The notes under the pieces: model-generated
What the model was told of the DNA's origin: nothing
Database searches by the model: none
What the model saw: only the letters and a program-made list of their open reading frames with translations
Shown here: positions 16,351 to 25,233 of the stretch, one piece after another
Position numbering within the stretch: the first letter of the stretch is position 1
How the letters are laid out: the number at the start of each line of letters is the position of its first letter
Assembly (NCBI RefSeq): GCF_030814715.1
Contig: NZ_JAUSVO010000004.1
Span: 62,001-126,000 of the forward strand
Reading direction: 5' to 3'
Source: Kaistia dalseonensis
Lineage (GTDB): Bacteria > Pseudomonadota > Alphaproteobacteria > Rhizobiales > Kaistiaceae
Length of the DNA stretch: 64,000 nucleotides
Translations under genes and position numbers: made by a program

Positions 16351-19300
16351 TCAAGCTCCTTCAAGCAATGCGACGACATCGCCGGCGCGGACCGTTCGGC
16401 CCGGCTGGCAGCGCAGGCCCGTGATGCGGCCGGCGATCGGCGTCGTGATTTCCATTTCCATCTTCATGGATTCGACGATGACAACCGGCTGGCCGGCTTC
16501 AACCTCAGAACCCTCTTCGACGAGGATCTTCCACACATTCCCTGTCATATGCGCCGAAATCGCGCTCATGCCGGGCGGAATTGCCTCGCCATCCCCCGCC
16601 GGTGGTCCGCCATCGTCACTGACGAAGCTGTCGAGGCCGCGGGCCTTCCAATCGGCACGCTCCGCCTCGAACGCCGCCTGTCGTTTCGATTGAAAGGCGG
16701 TGATCTCGTCATCGTTCTCGGCCAGGAACTTGGCATATTCGGCATAGGAGAAGGTCGTTTCCTCGATCCTGACCGGATAGCGGCCATGCGGAAAAGCCTC
16801 GCGGGCCTCGATCAGTTCCGCCTCGCTGACCGGGAAGAACTTGACCCGGTCGAAGAAGCGCAGCAGCCAGGGATGGCCGGGCGTGAACTCGCTGGTCGTT
16901 CGCCAGGAGTTCCACATCTGGATCGTGCGGCCGAAGAGCTGGTAGCCGCCAGGACCCTCCATCCCATAGATGCAGAGATAGGCCCCGCCGATCCCGACCG
17001 CATTTTCCGGCGTCCATGTGCGGGCCGGATTATACTTGGTCGTGACGAGGCGGTGGCGCGGATCAACCGGCGTCGCGACCGGCGCGCCGAGATAGACGTC
17101 GCCGAGGCCGAGCACCAGATAGTCCGCCTCGAAGACCGTGCGATAGACGTCGTCGATCGAGGAAAGCCCGTTGATGCGACGGATGAACTCGATATTGGAC
17201 GGACACCAGGGCGCATCGGGCCTGACCAGTTCCTGATATTTCCGCATGGCGAGCTGGACCGACGGATCGTTCCAGGACAGCGGCAGATGCACGATGCGCG
17301 AGGGCACCGTGACCTCTTCCGCCGCCGGCAGACCAGCCTCGATCTCGGTCAGCGCGTCGAGCAGTGTGCCGGCGGCGAGCACCGTGCTGTCGAAATGCAC
17401 CTGCAGCGAACGGATACCGGGCGTCAGCTCGATGATCCCCGGAAGCTTGGCCTGTTCGACAGCATTCGCCAGCAGATGAACCCGCAGCCGTAGCGCGATA
17501 TCGAGCATCATCGGCCCATATTCGACGAGCAGATTGTCGGTCCCCGCACGCCGATAGACGACCGGCACCGGGCCGTTCTCCAGTCTTCGCAGGATCGGGC
17601 TCGATCTCTTCTCCCTTTCCCCGAAGGGGGGAGGGCCGGGGAGGGGGCGAGCCTGCACGTTCTCACCGATAGCGTCCAATACCGAGCGAGCTGCCCCCTC
17701 TCCAACTCTCCCCCCTTCGGGGAGAGAGGGCGCACCGAGCGTGTCGACGGCGCTGGCCGCCTCCGCATCAACGAACCTTACTCCGTCGCCGGGCTTCAAC
17801 TGCCCCATCTTCCAGAGGTCGTCCCGCGTGATCACCACCGGGCAGACGAACCCGCCGAGGCTCGGTCCGTCGGGGCCGAGGATGATCGGCATGTCGCCCG
17901 TGAAATCGATCGAGCCGATCGCATAGGCGTTGTCGTGGATGTTGGAGGGGTGCAGCCCCGCTTCGCCGCCATCCGCACGGGCCCAGCGCGGCTGCGGCCC
18001 GATCAGGCGCACGCCGGTGCGCGCGCTGTTGAAATGCACCTCGTAGCGTGACGCAAACAGATCATCGATATCGGCGGGCATGAAGAAATCCGGCGCGCCA
18101 TGCGGACCATAAAGAACCCGAACGGTCCATTCGCGCGTCAGTTCCGGCCGTTCCTCCGGCGACGCCATGCGGGGCTCGGCCACCGCCTTGTCGTCGATCT
18201 TGAGCACATCGCCGGCGCGTAGCGTTCCGGTGGCGTGGCCGCCGAACTTGCCGAGATTGAAGGTCGCGCGCGAGCCGAGGAAGAGTGGCGCGTCGATCCC
18301 GCCGCGGATCGCGAGATAGCTGCGCTGGCCGGGACCGTCGATCGGTCCGAGCGCCAGCACCTGCCCGGCTTTGACGGACACCGGCTCGAAGAAGGGCACG
18401 GCCGCGCCGTCCAGTTTCGCCGTCATCGCCGCCCCGGCCAGCGCGACCAGCGCGTCGCGGTGGAATTTCAGCGTCGGTCCGACCACCGTGCATTCGAGCG
18501 CTGCGGCGCCCTCTTCATTGCCGACGATCCGATTGGCGAGGCGGTGCGAGCGATCGTCCATCGGGCCGGATGGCGGAATGCCGACATTCCAGAGCCCGAG
18601 CCGGCCGGGCCAGTCCTGTACGCTGGTCTGGGCGCCAGGCGAAAGCACTTCGATCGCGCGCGGCGTGAAGGCGAAGCTCTTCAACACGCTTGTCGAGACC
18701 GCGCTGCTCGTGAACGCGTCGGATGCCGTGACCGCGCGCAGATAATCCAGATTGGTCTCGATGCCGTAGAGCGCCGTCTGGGCGAGCGCCGCCTGCAGCC
18801 GGGTGAGCGCATCGGCGCGGTCGGCGCCGTGCACGATCAGCTTGGCGAGCATCGGGTCGTAATAGGGCGTCACCTCGCTGCCGGTCTCGATCCAGCCATC
18901 GACGCGCACGCCTTCCGGAAAGCTCACCTCCGTGAGCAGCCCGGTCGAAGGCCGGAAATCGGCCTGCGGATTTTCCGCATAGATGCGGACCTCCATCGCA
19001 GCGCCCTTCGGCACCAGCGTGGCCTGTTCGGGAAGGATGAACGCCCCGGCTGCCTGTCGGATCATCCATTCGACGAGGTCGACGCCGAACACGGCCTCTG
19101 TCACCGGATGCTCGACCTGAAGTCGCGTATTCACCTCGAGGAAATAGAAGTCCTCGCGGGCGACGTCATAGATGAACTCGACCGTGCTCGCGGATTCATA
19201 GGAAACCGCCTTGCCGAGCGCGATCGCGGCAGCATGAAGACGCTGGCGCAGCCCATCGGAAAGCCCCGGCGCCGGGGTCTCCTCGACGACCTTCTGGTTG

Positions 19301-19998
19301 CGTCGCTGCAGCGAGCAGTCACGCTCACCGAGCGCCACGACATGGCCCCTTCCATCGCCGAAGATCTGCACCTCGACATGGCGCGCCTCGGCGACGAAGC
19401 GCTCGAGATAGACGCGGGCATCGCCAAAGCTTGCGCCGGCCATGCGCTGTACGGCCTCGAACTTCGCGCGCAGCTCGGCCGCGTCATGGCAGAGCTGCAT
19501 GCCGATGCCGCCACCGCCGGCCGTGCTCTTCAGCATGACCGGATAGCCTACCGTTTCGGCTGCGGCGACTGCCTCGTCGGCCGTGGCGATCAGGTCGCTC
19601 CCCGGCAGCAGCGGTACACCGCAGCGCCTGGCGATTTCGCGCGCGGTGTGCTTCAGCCCGAAATCGCGCAGCTGTTCCGGCCGCGGCCCGATGAAGGTGA
19701 TGCCATGCGCGGCGAGGCGTTCGGCAAAGGCGGCGTTCTCCGACAGGAAGCCGTAGCCCGGATGTACGGCCTCGGCTCCCGTCGCAAGACAGGCCGCGAT
19801 GATGGCCTCGACATCGAGATAGCTCTCCTTCACCGGCGCGGGGCCGATGGCGACCGCCTCATCGGCATCGAGCACCGGCCGCGTGAAGCGATCGGCCTCG
19901 GAAAAGACGGCGACAGACTGGATATTGAGCCGGCGCAAAGTTCGTATGATACGTCCGGCGATTTCGCCCCGGTTGGCGATCAGAACCTTCCTGAACAT
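16351..19998 (-). CDS. Biotin-dependent urea/guanidine carboxylase (urea carboxylase family)
   Basis: Single-chain biotin enzyme of 1215 residues. Residues 1-450 are biotin carboxylase (GGGGIGMQ loop, FLEVNTRLQVEHPVTE); about 455-745 and 810-1080 are the two carboxyltransferase halves (KipA/AHS2 and KipI/AHS1); about 1140-1213 is the biotinyl domain with VESMKMEME, lysine near 1178. Family members carboxylate urea or, when paired with the two DUF1989 proteins, guanidine, using ATP and bicarbonate. The riboswitch and neighbours here favour guanidine, giving carboxyguanidine. Residues about 752-808, exactly between the two carboxyltransferase halves, are encoded by a palindromic repeat inserted in frame. 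The start is 4 nt after the DUF1989 gene stop. Confidence 0.93.
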   Translation of the reverse strand: MFRKVLIANRGEIAGRIIRTLRRLNIQSVAVFSEADRFTRPVLDADEAVAIGPAPVKESYLDVEAIIAACLATGAEAVHPGYGFLSENAAFAERLAAHGITFIGPRPEQLRDFGLKHTAREIARRCGVPLLPGSDLIATADEAVAAAETVGYPVMLKSTAGGGGIGMQLCHDAAELRAKFEAVQRMAGASFGDARVYLERFVAEARHVEVQIFGDGRGHVVALGERDCSLQRRNQKVVEETPAPGLSDGLRQRLHAAAIALGKAVSYESASTVEFIYDVAREDFYFLEVNTRLQVEHPVTEAVFGVDLVEWMIRQAAGAFILPEQATLVPKGAAMEVRIYAENPQADFRPSTGLLTEVSFPEGVRVDGWIETGSEVTPYYDPMLAKLIVHGADRADALTRLQAALAQTALYGIETNLDYLRAVTASDAFTSSAVSTSVLKSFAFTPRAIEVLSPGAQTSVQDWPGRLGLWNVGIPPSGPMDDRSHRLANRIVGNEEGAAALECTVVGPTLKFHRDALVALAGAAMTAKLDGAAVPFFEPVSVKAGQVLALGPIDGPGQRSYLAIRGGIDAPLFLGSRATFNLGKFGGHATGTLRAGDVLKIDDKAVAEPRMASPEERPELTREWTVRVLYGPHGAPDFFMPADIDDLFASRYEVHFNSARTGVRLIGPQPRWARADGGEAGLHPSNIHDNAYAIGSIDFTGDMPIILGPDGPSLGGFVCPVVITRDDLWKMGQLKPGDGVRFVDAEAASAVDTLGAPSLPEGGRVGEGAARSVLDAIGENVQARPLPGPPPFGEREKRSSPILRRLENGPVPVVYRRAGTDNLLVEYGPMMLDIALRLRVHLLANAVEQAKLPGIIELTPGIRSLQVHFDSTVLAAGTLLDALTEIEAGLPAAEEVTVPSRIVHLPLSWNDPSVQLAMRKYQELVRPDAPWCPSNIEFIRRINGLSSIDDVYRTVFEADYLVLGLGDVYLGAPVATPVDPRHRLVTTKYNPARTWTPENAVGIGGAYLCIYGMEGPGGYQLFGRTIQMWNSWRTTSEFTPGHPWLLRFFDRVKFFPVSEAELIEAREAFPHGRYPVRIEETTFSYAEYAKFLAENDDEITAFQSKRQAAFEAERADWKARGLDSFVSDDGGPPAGDGEAIPPGMSAISAHMTGNVWKILVEEGSEVEAGQPVVIVESMKMEMEITTPIAGRITGLRCQPGRTVRAGDVVALLEGA
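17611..17730. repeat. GC-rich bipartite palindromic element inserted in frame in the carboxylase gene
   Basis: Two inverted arms, 17611-17648 and 17693-17730 (core CCCCGAAGGGGGGAG and its inverse), flank a 44-bp centre. The same arms build the arrays at 23193-24120 and 28802-29289. The centre resembles that of the element at 28802-28913 (both contain ACCGAT/GCCGAT and a following AATACC/GATACC). The element keeps the reading frame open and adds a Gly/Pro-rich linker. Confidence 0.8.
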
Positions 19999-20002
19999 GG
20001 CG

Positions 20003-20671
20003 TCACGCAGTCGCCGGATCGAAGATCATCACGCGGATCGGCGTCGGATTGAAGCCGTTGCAGGGATTATTGACCTGCGGGCAGTTCGAGATCGCGCAGA
20101 TCACGTCCATGGTCGCGAGAATGTCGACATAGTCGCCGGGCCGGGAGACGCCGTCGACGATGGCGAGCTTGCCATCGGGCTCGATCGGCACGTTCATGAA
20201 GAAGTTGATGTTCGGCACGATGTCGCGCTTGGTCATGCCGTGCTCGGCCATTGCGATGATGAAATTCTCGCGGCAGGCATGCATGTATCGCGTGTGATGG
20301 CCGAAGCGGACCGTGTTCGCCTCGCAGGAACAGGCGCCGGCGGAGGTGTCGTGCCGGCCCGCCGTATCGGCGACCACGACCGCCATGACATTGCCGATGT
20401 TCGACATCAGCCGCGTGCCGGTCGAGACATAGGGCGCACCCTGTTCGAAGATCGTATCCTGTGCGCTGTAGCGCTCGCTGGTGTCGGCGGCCGCATAGAA
20501 CAGCGTGTCGACGGCCTGCTGGCCTTCGAGATCGACGATGCGGAGGATCTGGCCCTTCTCGACGATGCCGGTCCAGGGCTTGTTGGCGGGAACCACGAAA
20601 TCATAGACGGCCCTGGCGGGATCGAGCGCGACCGGGGCGGCGAAGAAGGAGGATGCGTCGGGCTGGTTCAT
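20003..20671 (-). CDS. DUF1989 protein, carboxyguanidine deiminase subunit (formerly urea amidolyase-associated protein 2)
   Basis: Cytoplasmic protein of 222 residues in the DUF1989 family. Motifs: VDLEGQQAVDTLFYAAADTSERYSA near residue 48 and ISNCPQVNNPCNGFNPTP near the C-terminus, both strongly conserved in urea-carboxylase-associated proteins. This family, once named UAAP, has been reassigned in published work as the two subunits of carboxyguanidine deiminase (CgdA/CgdB), which turns carboxyguanidine into allophanate and ammonia. The partner gene lies 10 nt upstream and the carboxylase gene 4 nt downstream. Cysteines such as those in SNCPQVNNPC are candidate metal ligands, which is inference. 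Confidence 0.9.
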   Translation of the reverse strand: MNQPDASSFFAAPVALDPARAVYDFVVPANKPWTGIVEKGQILRIVDLEGQQAVDTLFYAAADTSERYSAQDTIFEQGAPYVSTGTRLMSNIGNVMAVVVADTAGRHDTSAGACSCEANTVRFGHHTRYMHACRENFIIAMAEHGMTKRDIVPNINFFMNVPIEPDGKLAIVDGVSRPGDYVDILATMDVICAISNCPQVNNPCNGFNPTPIRVMIFDPATA

Positions 20672-20681
20672 GGCGTCCTCC

Positions 20682-21506
20682 TTAAGCGCGCAGATAGGTG
20701 GCGTTGTTGTCGAAGCCGCGCGCGGACTCGGCCGTCGCGGTCCGCGCCAGATCGTCGGCCGCCGGCTCCGGCAGGGCGAAAATGATTGCGGCCACGGGCC
20801 CGGGATCGAAGACGCTGTCGGGCGCCAGCGGATGCGGGCAGTTCGAGACTGCGACGATCAGGTCCAGTTCTGCGCGCAGATCGACGAAATCGCCCGGCTG
20901 GACGATGCCGTCGCACCAGGCGAGCTTCCCCTCGTTATCCACGATGACCGGGGCGAAGAAGGTGATCACCGGCGCGATGTCGCGCCGGCCGAGGCCATGC
21001 TTGCCGGCGGCGAGCAGCATGTTTTCCCGCGTCGAGCGCAGCGCGCCATCGCCATATTTGCGGGCATTGGAAGCAGGGGTCGAGCCACCGACGATCGTGT
21101 CATGCGCGCCGGTCGTATCCTCGACGATCGAGAACAATACGCGGCCCATGTCGGAGAACAGCACGCGGCCTTTCCGGAGCTCGGATGTCCACTGCACCTT
21201 GACCGTATCGGCGCTGTTGTAGCGCTCGCTGGTGTCGTTTGCGTTCCAGGCAAAGAGCGAGACGCCGGGCGTGCCAGAGATGTTCAGGAGCCGCAGGCCC
21301 TCGCCGCGCTTCACCTTGGCAGTCCAGTACCAGCCGCCGGGAATCTCCTCGCGGTGGAGGATATCCCCTTCCGCGATCGGCGCGCCGTCGCGCGGCGTCG
21401 GTGGCGGCAGCACCTTTGGGGCCGCGGCGTCGCCGGCGGCTTTCAGTTCCTCATAGCGCTTCCGATTGGCTTCAATCAGCGCGGCCTTGTCCAGATGCGC
21501 GGTCAT
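20682..21506 (-). CDS. DUF1989 protein, carboxyguanidine deiminase subunit (formerly urea amidolyase-associated protein 1)
   Basis: Paralogue of the following gene, 274 residues, with an N-terminal extension of about 50 residues (NRKRYEELKAAG...). The shared motifs are LLNISGTPGVSLFAWNANDT, DIAPVITFFAPV and VAVSNCPHPLAPD; the second cysteine cluster of the partner is absent, as expected for two non-identical subunits. It would form the heteromeric carboxyguanidine deiminase. Its start overlaps the ABC ATPase stop by 4 nt (ATGA), linking transport and catabolism in one transcript. Assignment to A or B subunit is not attempted. Confidence 0.9.
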   Translation of the reverse strand: MTAHLDKAALIEANRKRYEELKAAGDAAAPKVLPPPTPRDGAPIAEGDILHREEIPGGWYWTAKVKRGEGLRLLNISGTPGVSLFAWNANDTSERYNSADTVKVQWTSELRKGRVLFSDMGRVLFSIVEDTTGAHDTIVGGSTPASNARKYGDGALRSTRENMLLAAGKHGLGRRDIAPVITFFAPVIVDNEGKLAWCDGIVQPGDFVDLRAELDLIVAVSNCPHPLAPDSVFDPGPVAAIIFALPEPAADDLARTATAESARGFDNNATYLRA

Positions 21507-22339
21507 AGCGCGGCTCCTTCAATGGCCGGGTCGTCCCGGAGTGATCCCGATGGTGCCGGGTCGTCCCGGCCGGGCATGAGCTTCTTCTTCTGTGGCCTGG
21601 GTTCGCCGGCGATGCGTTTCGGCCAGACCTCGAAATCGCGCGTGATCGTCGCGCCGTAGCGCCCGCCATCGGAGGGCTCGTTGCGCCGCCGCTCGAAGGC
21701 GATGACGCGCGTGCCGAGCGAGAACGCCTCCGAGAGGTCGTGCGTCACCATCACCACGGTGAGCGGCCGCTCGTGCCAGAGCTTGCGCATCAGCGTGTGG
21801 ATCTCGGCGCGAATGCCGGGATCGAGCGCGCCGAACGGTTCGTCGAGCAGCAACACCTTGGGCTTGGCGATCAGCGCCTGCGCGAGTGCGAGGCGCTGCT
21901 GCATGCCGCCGGAAAGCTGGGCGGGATATTTATTCTCCGCCTCGCCGAGCCCGACGGCGGCGAGCAGTTCGCGCGCCTCGTCCTCCGCCGCGCGGCGCTT
22001 GGCGCCGAAGAGCCGGCCCAGGATCGGCGCGTCCTTGAACTCGAGCCCGAGCACGACGTTGCCGAGCACGGTCAGGTGCGGAAATACCGAATAGCGCTGG
22101 AAGACGACGCCGCGATCGGCGCCCGGCTCGGCCGGCAGTGGCGCGCCGCCAATGGTGATCGCGCCGCGCGTCGGCGCCTCTTCCGAGAGCAACATGCGCA
22201 GGAAGGTCGTCTTGCCGCAGCCCGAGGGACCGACGAGGGCGACGAAGGCGCGCGGCGCGATCTCGAGGCTGATCTGCTCAAGCACGACCTTGTCGTCATA
22301 TTCCTTCCAGACATCCTTGACCGAGATGACCGCGCTCAT
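21503..22339 (-). CDS. NitT/TauT-type ABC transporter ATP-binding protein of the guanidine/urea-carboxylase operon
   Basis: Cytoplasmic ATPase of 278 residues. Walker A is GPSGCGKTT (about residue 37), Q-loop VFQRYSVFPHL, signature LSGGMQQRLALAQAL, Walker B VLLLDEPFGALDP and H-loop VTHDLSEAF. The C-terminal 60 residues (after VIAFERRRNEPSDGG) are longer than in SsuB/TauB-type ATPases and match the form found in urea-carboxylase clusters. The start ATG overlaps the permease stop (ATGA). It powers import through the permease encoded upstream; guanidine or a derivative is the likely cargo given the riboswitch. Confidence 0.92.
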   Translation of the reverse strand: MSAVISVKDVWKEYDDKVVLEQISLEIAPRAFVALVGPSGCGKTTFLRMLLSEEAPTRGAITIGGAPLPAEPGADRGVVFQRYSVFPHLTVLGNVVLGLEFKDAPILGRLFGAKRRAAEDEARELLAAVGLGEAENKYPAQLSGGMQQRLALAQALIAKPKVLLLDEPFGALDPGIRAEIHTLMRKLWHERPLTVVMVTHDLSEAFSLGTRVIAFERRRNEPSDGGRYGATITRDFEVWPKRIAGEPRPQKKKLMPGRDDPAPSGSLRDDPAIEGAAL

Positions 22340-23157
22340 GTCGAAGCCCTCGCACCGGCGAACCACGGGAAGGCGCGGGTCTGGATGATGAGAAGAATGC
22401 GGTCCATCAGGAAGGCGAGGATCGTGATCCAGGCGACGTAGGGCAGGATCACATCCATGGCGAGATAGCGCCGCACGAGGAAGATGCGGTAGCCGAGGCC
22501 GGATTCCGAGGCGATCGCTTCGGCCGCGATCAGGAAAAGCCAGGCCGGGCCGATCTGCAGGCGGAGTGAATCGATGAGGCGCGGCAGCGATTGCGGCAGC
22601 ACCACGCGGATGATGATCTGCCAGGTCGAGGCGCCGAGCGTCTGGGCCTTGATCAATTGCTGCACCGGCATGTCGCCGACCCTGAGCGCCATGTCGCGGA
22701 TCAGGCAGGGCGCGACGCCGATGACGATCAGCGCGATCTTCGAGGTCTCGCCGAGGCCGAGCGTGATGAAGAGGATCGGCAACAGAGCCAGTGGCGGCAC
22801 CATGGAGATCACGGCGACGAAGGCGCCGAGCCCGGCACGGAAATAGGGCAGCAGGCCGATGACGATGCCGAAGACGAGCCCGATCGCGACCGAGATCGCC
22901 AGCGCCGCGCCGAGGCGTGTCAGGCTCGCGGCCGTATCGACCCAGAGCAGGATGTCGCCCGTGCGCTGGTCCGGCGTCAGCGCCATCCGGTCGATCGCGG
23001 CTGCGAAGGATGAGAAGGCCGGCAGCAGCTTGTCGGACGGATTCTCGGCGAGCCGCACGCCCGAGCCGATCAGATAGGCGACCAGCACGAGCGCAAACGG
23101 CACGATCGCGAGAAACCGCGCCGCGCCAAGGCTGGGCCGGCGGTTGATCAGGCGCAT
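22336..23157 (-). CDS. NitT/TauT-type ABC transporter permease of the guanidine/urea-carboxylase operon
   Basis: Inner-membrane permease of 273 residues with about six helices, first at residues 12-30 (FLAIVPFALVLVAYLIGSG). The binding-protein-dependent permease motif is TLGASTWQIIIRVVLPQSLPRLIDSLR, where the EAA-like loop contacts the ATPase. The ATG at 23157 is preferred; a longer in-frame reading to 23196 would begin inside the upstream tandem repeat. The gene is separated from its binding-protein gene by the 934-bp repeat array, an unusual distance for a co-operonic importer. Confidence 0.92.
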   Translation of the reverse strand: MRLINRRPSLGAARFLAIVPFALVLVAYLIGSGVRLAENPSDKLLPAFSSFAAAIDRMALTPDQRTGDILLWVDTAASLTRLGAALAISVAIGLVFGIVIGLLPYFRAGLGAFVAVISMVPPLALLPILFITLGLGETSKIALIVIGVAPCLIRDMALRVGDMPVQQLIKAQTLGASTWQIIIRVVLPQSLPRLIDSLRLQIGPAWLFLIAAEAIASESGLGYRIFLVRRYLAMDVILPYVAWITILAFLMDRILLIIQTRAFPWFAGARAST

Positions 23158-23192
23158 GAGCGGGCCTCCGTCTGCCGAGACACGGCGCCACC

Positions 23193-24120
23193 CCATTCCC
23201 TCTCCCCGAAGGGGGGAGGGTCAGGGAGGGGGCTCGTCGTTTCCGCGCTGAAATCGTCGCCGAGCACGCTCCATGCCCAGCACAGAACCTCCTCTCCAGC
23301 TCTCCCCTCTGTGGGGAGAGAGGGCAGGACGGAGCCTGTCACGAGGGATGGATGGTTTCCCCCAGCGCCTGGAAAGGCTCCGCCCCATTCCCTCTCCCCG
23401 AAGGGGGGAGGGTTAGGGAGGGGGCTCGTCGTTTCCGCGCTGAAATCGTCGCCGAACACGCTCCATGTCAGGCCCAGATCCCCCTCTCCAGCTCTCCCCC
23501 CTGCGGGGAGAGAGGGTAGGACGGAGCCCGTCACGAAGGATGGACGGTTTGCCCCAGCGCCTGCAAAAGCTCCACCCCATTCCCTCTCCCCGAAGGGGGG
23601 AGGGTCAGGGAGGGGGCTCGCAGGCTCCGTCGCGAAATCGTCGCCGGACACGCTCCATGTCCGGCCCAGACCCCCCTCTCCAGCTCTCCCCCCTGCGGGG
23701 AGAGAGGGCAGGGCGGAGCCTGTCGCGAGGGATGGACGGTTTCCCCCAGCGCCTGGAAAGGCGCCACCCCATTCCCTCTCCCCGAAGGGGGGAGGGTTAG
23801 GGAGGGGGCTCGCAGGCTCCGTCGCGAAATCGTCGCCGGACACGCTCTTTGTCCGGCACAGAACCCCCTCTCCAGCTCTCCCCCCTGCGGGGAGAGAGGG
23901 CAGGGCGGAGCCGGTCACGAAGGATGGATGGTTTGCCCCAGCGCCTGGAAAAGCTCCACCCCATTCCCTCTCCCCGAAGGGGGGAGGGTTAGGGAGGGGG
24001 CTCGCAGGCTCCGTCGCGAAATCGTCGCCGAACACGCTCCATGTCCGGCGCGGCGCCCCCTCTCCAGCTCTCCTCCCTGCGGGGAGAGAGGGCAGGGCGG
24101 AGCCTGTCGCGAGGGGCGGG
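23193..24120. repeat. 192-bp tandem repeat array between binding-protein and permease genes
   Basis: The landmark CCATTCCCTCTCCCCGAAGG recurs (one copy truncated in reading but same phase) at 23193, 23385, 23577, 23769 and 23961, an exact 192-bp period, giving nearly five units. Each unit contains an arm CCCCGAAGGGGGGAGGG and, about 90 bp on, its inverse CTCTCCCC...GGGGAGAGAGGG, so it can fold into a large stem and several small hairpins. Units differ by scattered substitutions only. 192 is divisible by three, and both strands stay open for about 300 codons. The array fills the whole gap 23158-24130; no convincing gene is seen in it. Confidence 0.92.
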
Positions 24121-24130
24121 CCCATCGGGA

Positions 24131-25204
24131 TCACAGCTTTCCGGCGGCCGCGTCGGCCATGAAGGCATCAGTGAAGCGGAACTTCACATTGCCCGTATCG
24201 CCGAGAACCTTGCCATCGGCGAGTTCGATGCCGACGACGTCGGCCGAGGCGGCGCCATTGCCGAGCAAGCCGTGCTCGAACAGGAAGCCGCGGACATGGT
24301 CCATGGTCGCGCCGATCTCGGGGCTCTTGGCGAAGGCCGCCGCCTCGTCGGGCTTGAAGAACATCTTCGTCGCCTTGAGCTGCGCCTCATAGCCGGCGAG
24401 ATCGGTGCCCGAGGCCTTGCCCATCGCCTCGCGGGCGGCTTTGCCCTCGGGCGTATCCGACGCCATGATCGCCATGGTCTCATACCAGGCGCCGGCCAGA
24501 GCCTTGCCGAAAGCGGGATTGTCCTTGAGCGTTCCGGTGTTGACGGCGGTCAGGTCGATGATCTTGCCGGGGATCTGCGAGGAGTTGAACACCTCATGCG
24601 CCGCCGGCGTCTTCATGATCTCGGCGACGAGCGGGTTCCAGGTCACGACCGCCGTCACATCCGGCGTCGCCCAGGCGGCGACCATGTCGGCGTCGGAGGT
24701 GGAGACGACCGTCAGGTCCTTCTCGGTCAGCCCGATCGTCGAAAGCGCGCGGGCGAGCAGATAGTGCGAAACCGAGAACTCGACCAGATTGACCTTCTGG
24801 CCCTTGATGTCGGCAAGCGCGGTCTTGTCCTTCAAGATCACGGCGTCATTGCCGTTGGAGAAATCGCCGACGATCACGGCGGTCGTGTCGACGCCGCCGG
24901 CCGCGGGAATCGAAAGCGCATCCATATTGGTGAGCGTGACGGCGTCGAAGCCGCCGGCCGTGTATTGGTTGATCGATTCGACATAGTCGTTGATCTGCAC
25001 GACATCGATCTTGATGCCGTATTTGTCGGCCCATTTCTTGACGATGCCCTGGTCCGCCGCCCATTGCCACGGCATCCAGCCGACATAGATCGACCAGGCG
25101 AGCTTGAATTCAGTCTTGGGTGCTGCCTGTGCCGAGGCTCCCATCAGGGAGACGGCCAGGAGGCCGGCTGCGAGGCCACCCTTCAGAACGTTCGAAATTT
25201 TCAT
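24131..25204 (-). CDS. ABC transporter substrate-binding protein of the guanidine/urea-carboxylase operon
   Basis: Secreted periplasmic binding protein of 357 residues, NitT/TauT-like fold. Signal peptide MKISNVLKGGLAAGLLAVSL ending ASAQA. The mature part begins KTEFKLAWSIYVGWMPWQWA, which is the characteristic opening of the putative urea/guanidine binding proteins found beside urea carboxylase. The ATG at 25204 is chosen because GGAG at 25211-25214 is 6 nt upstream; a TTG at 25210 would overlap that site. It is the first gene after the guanidine riboswitch and is followed by the repeat array. Confidence 0.92.
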   Translation of the reverse strand: MKISNVLKGGLAAGLLAVSLMGASAQAAPKTEFKLAWSIYVGWMPWQWAADQGIVKKWADKYGIKIDVVQINDYVESINQYTAGGFDAVTLTNMDALSIPAAGGVDTTAVIVGDFSNGNDAVILKDKTALADIKGQKVNLVEFSVSHYLLARALSTIGLTEKDLTVVSTSDADMVAAWATPDVTAVVTWNPLVAEIMKTPAAHEVFNSSQIPGKIIDLTAVNTGTLKDNPAFGKALAGAWYETMAIMASDTPEGKAAREAMGKASGTDLAGYEAQLKATKMFFKPDEAAAFAKSPEIGATMDHVRGFLFEHGLLGNGAASADVVGIELADGKVLGDTGNVKFRFTDAFMADAAAGKL

Positions 25205-25233
25205 TGCCAACTCCGCTCACGGTTCCGACGAAA

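Noticed and set aside
23193-24120. CRISPR array
   Set aside because: Units are 192 bp, contiguous and without unique spacers; no cas genes are near. It is an ordinary tandem array of palindromic units.
23311-24162. 283-codon open frame on the plus strand of the 192-bp array
   Set aside because: It reads the repeat antisense to the operon, has no ribosome site or family similarity, and exists because the period is a multiple of three and the sequence is poor in stops.
14519-25204. Operon for urea use
   Set aside because: Gene names by homology suggest urea, but the guanidine-I riboswitch and both deiminase subunits point to guanidine. Urea uptake is served by the separate urtABCDE genes.
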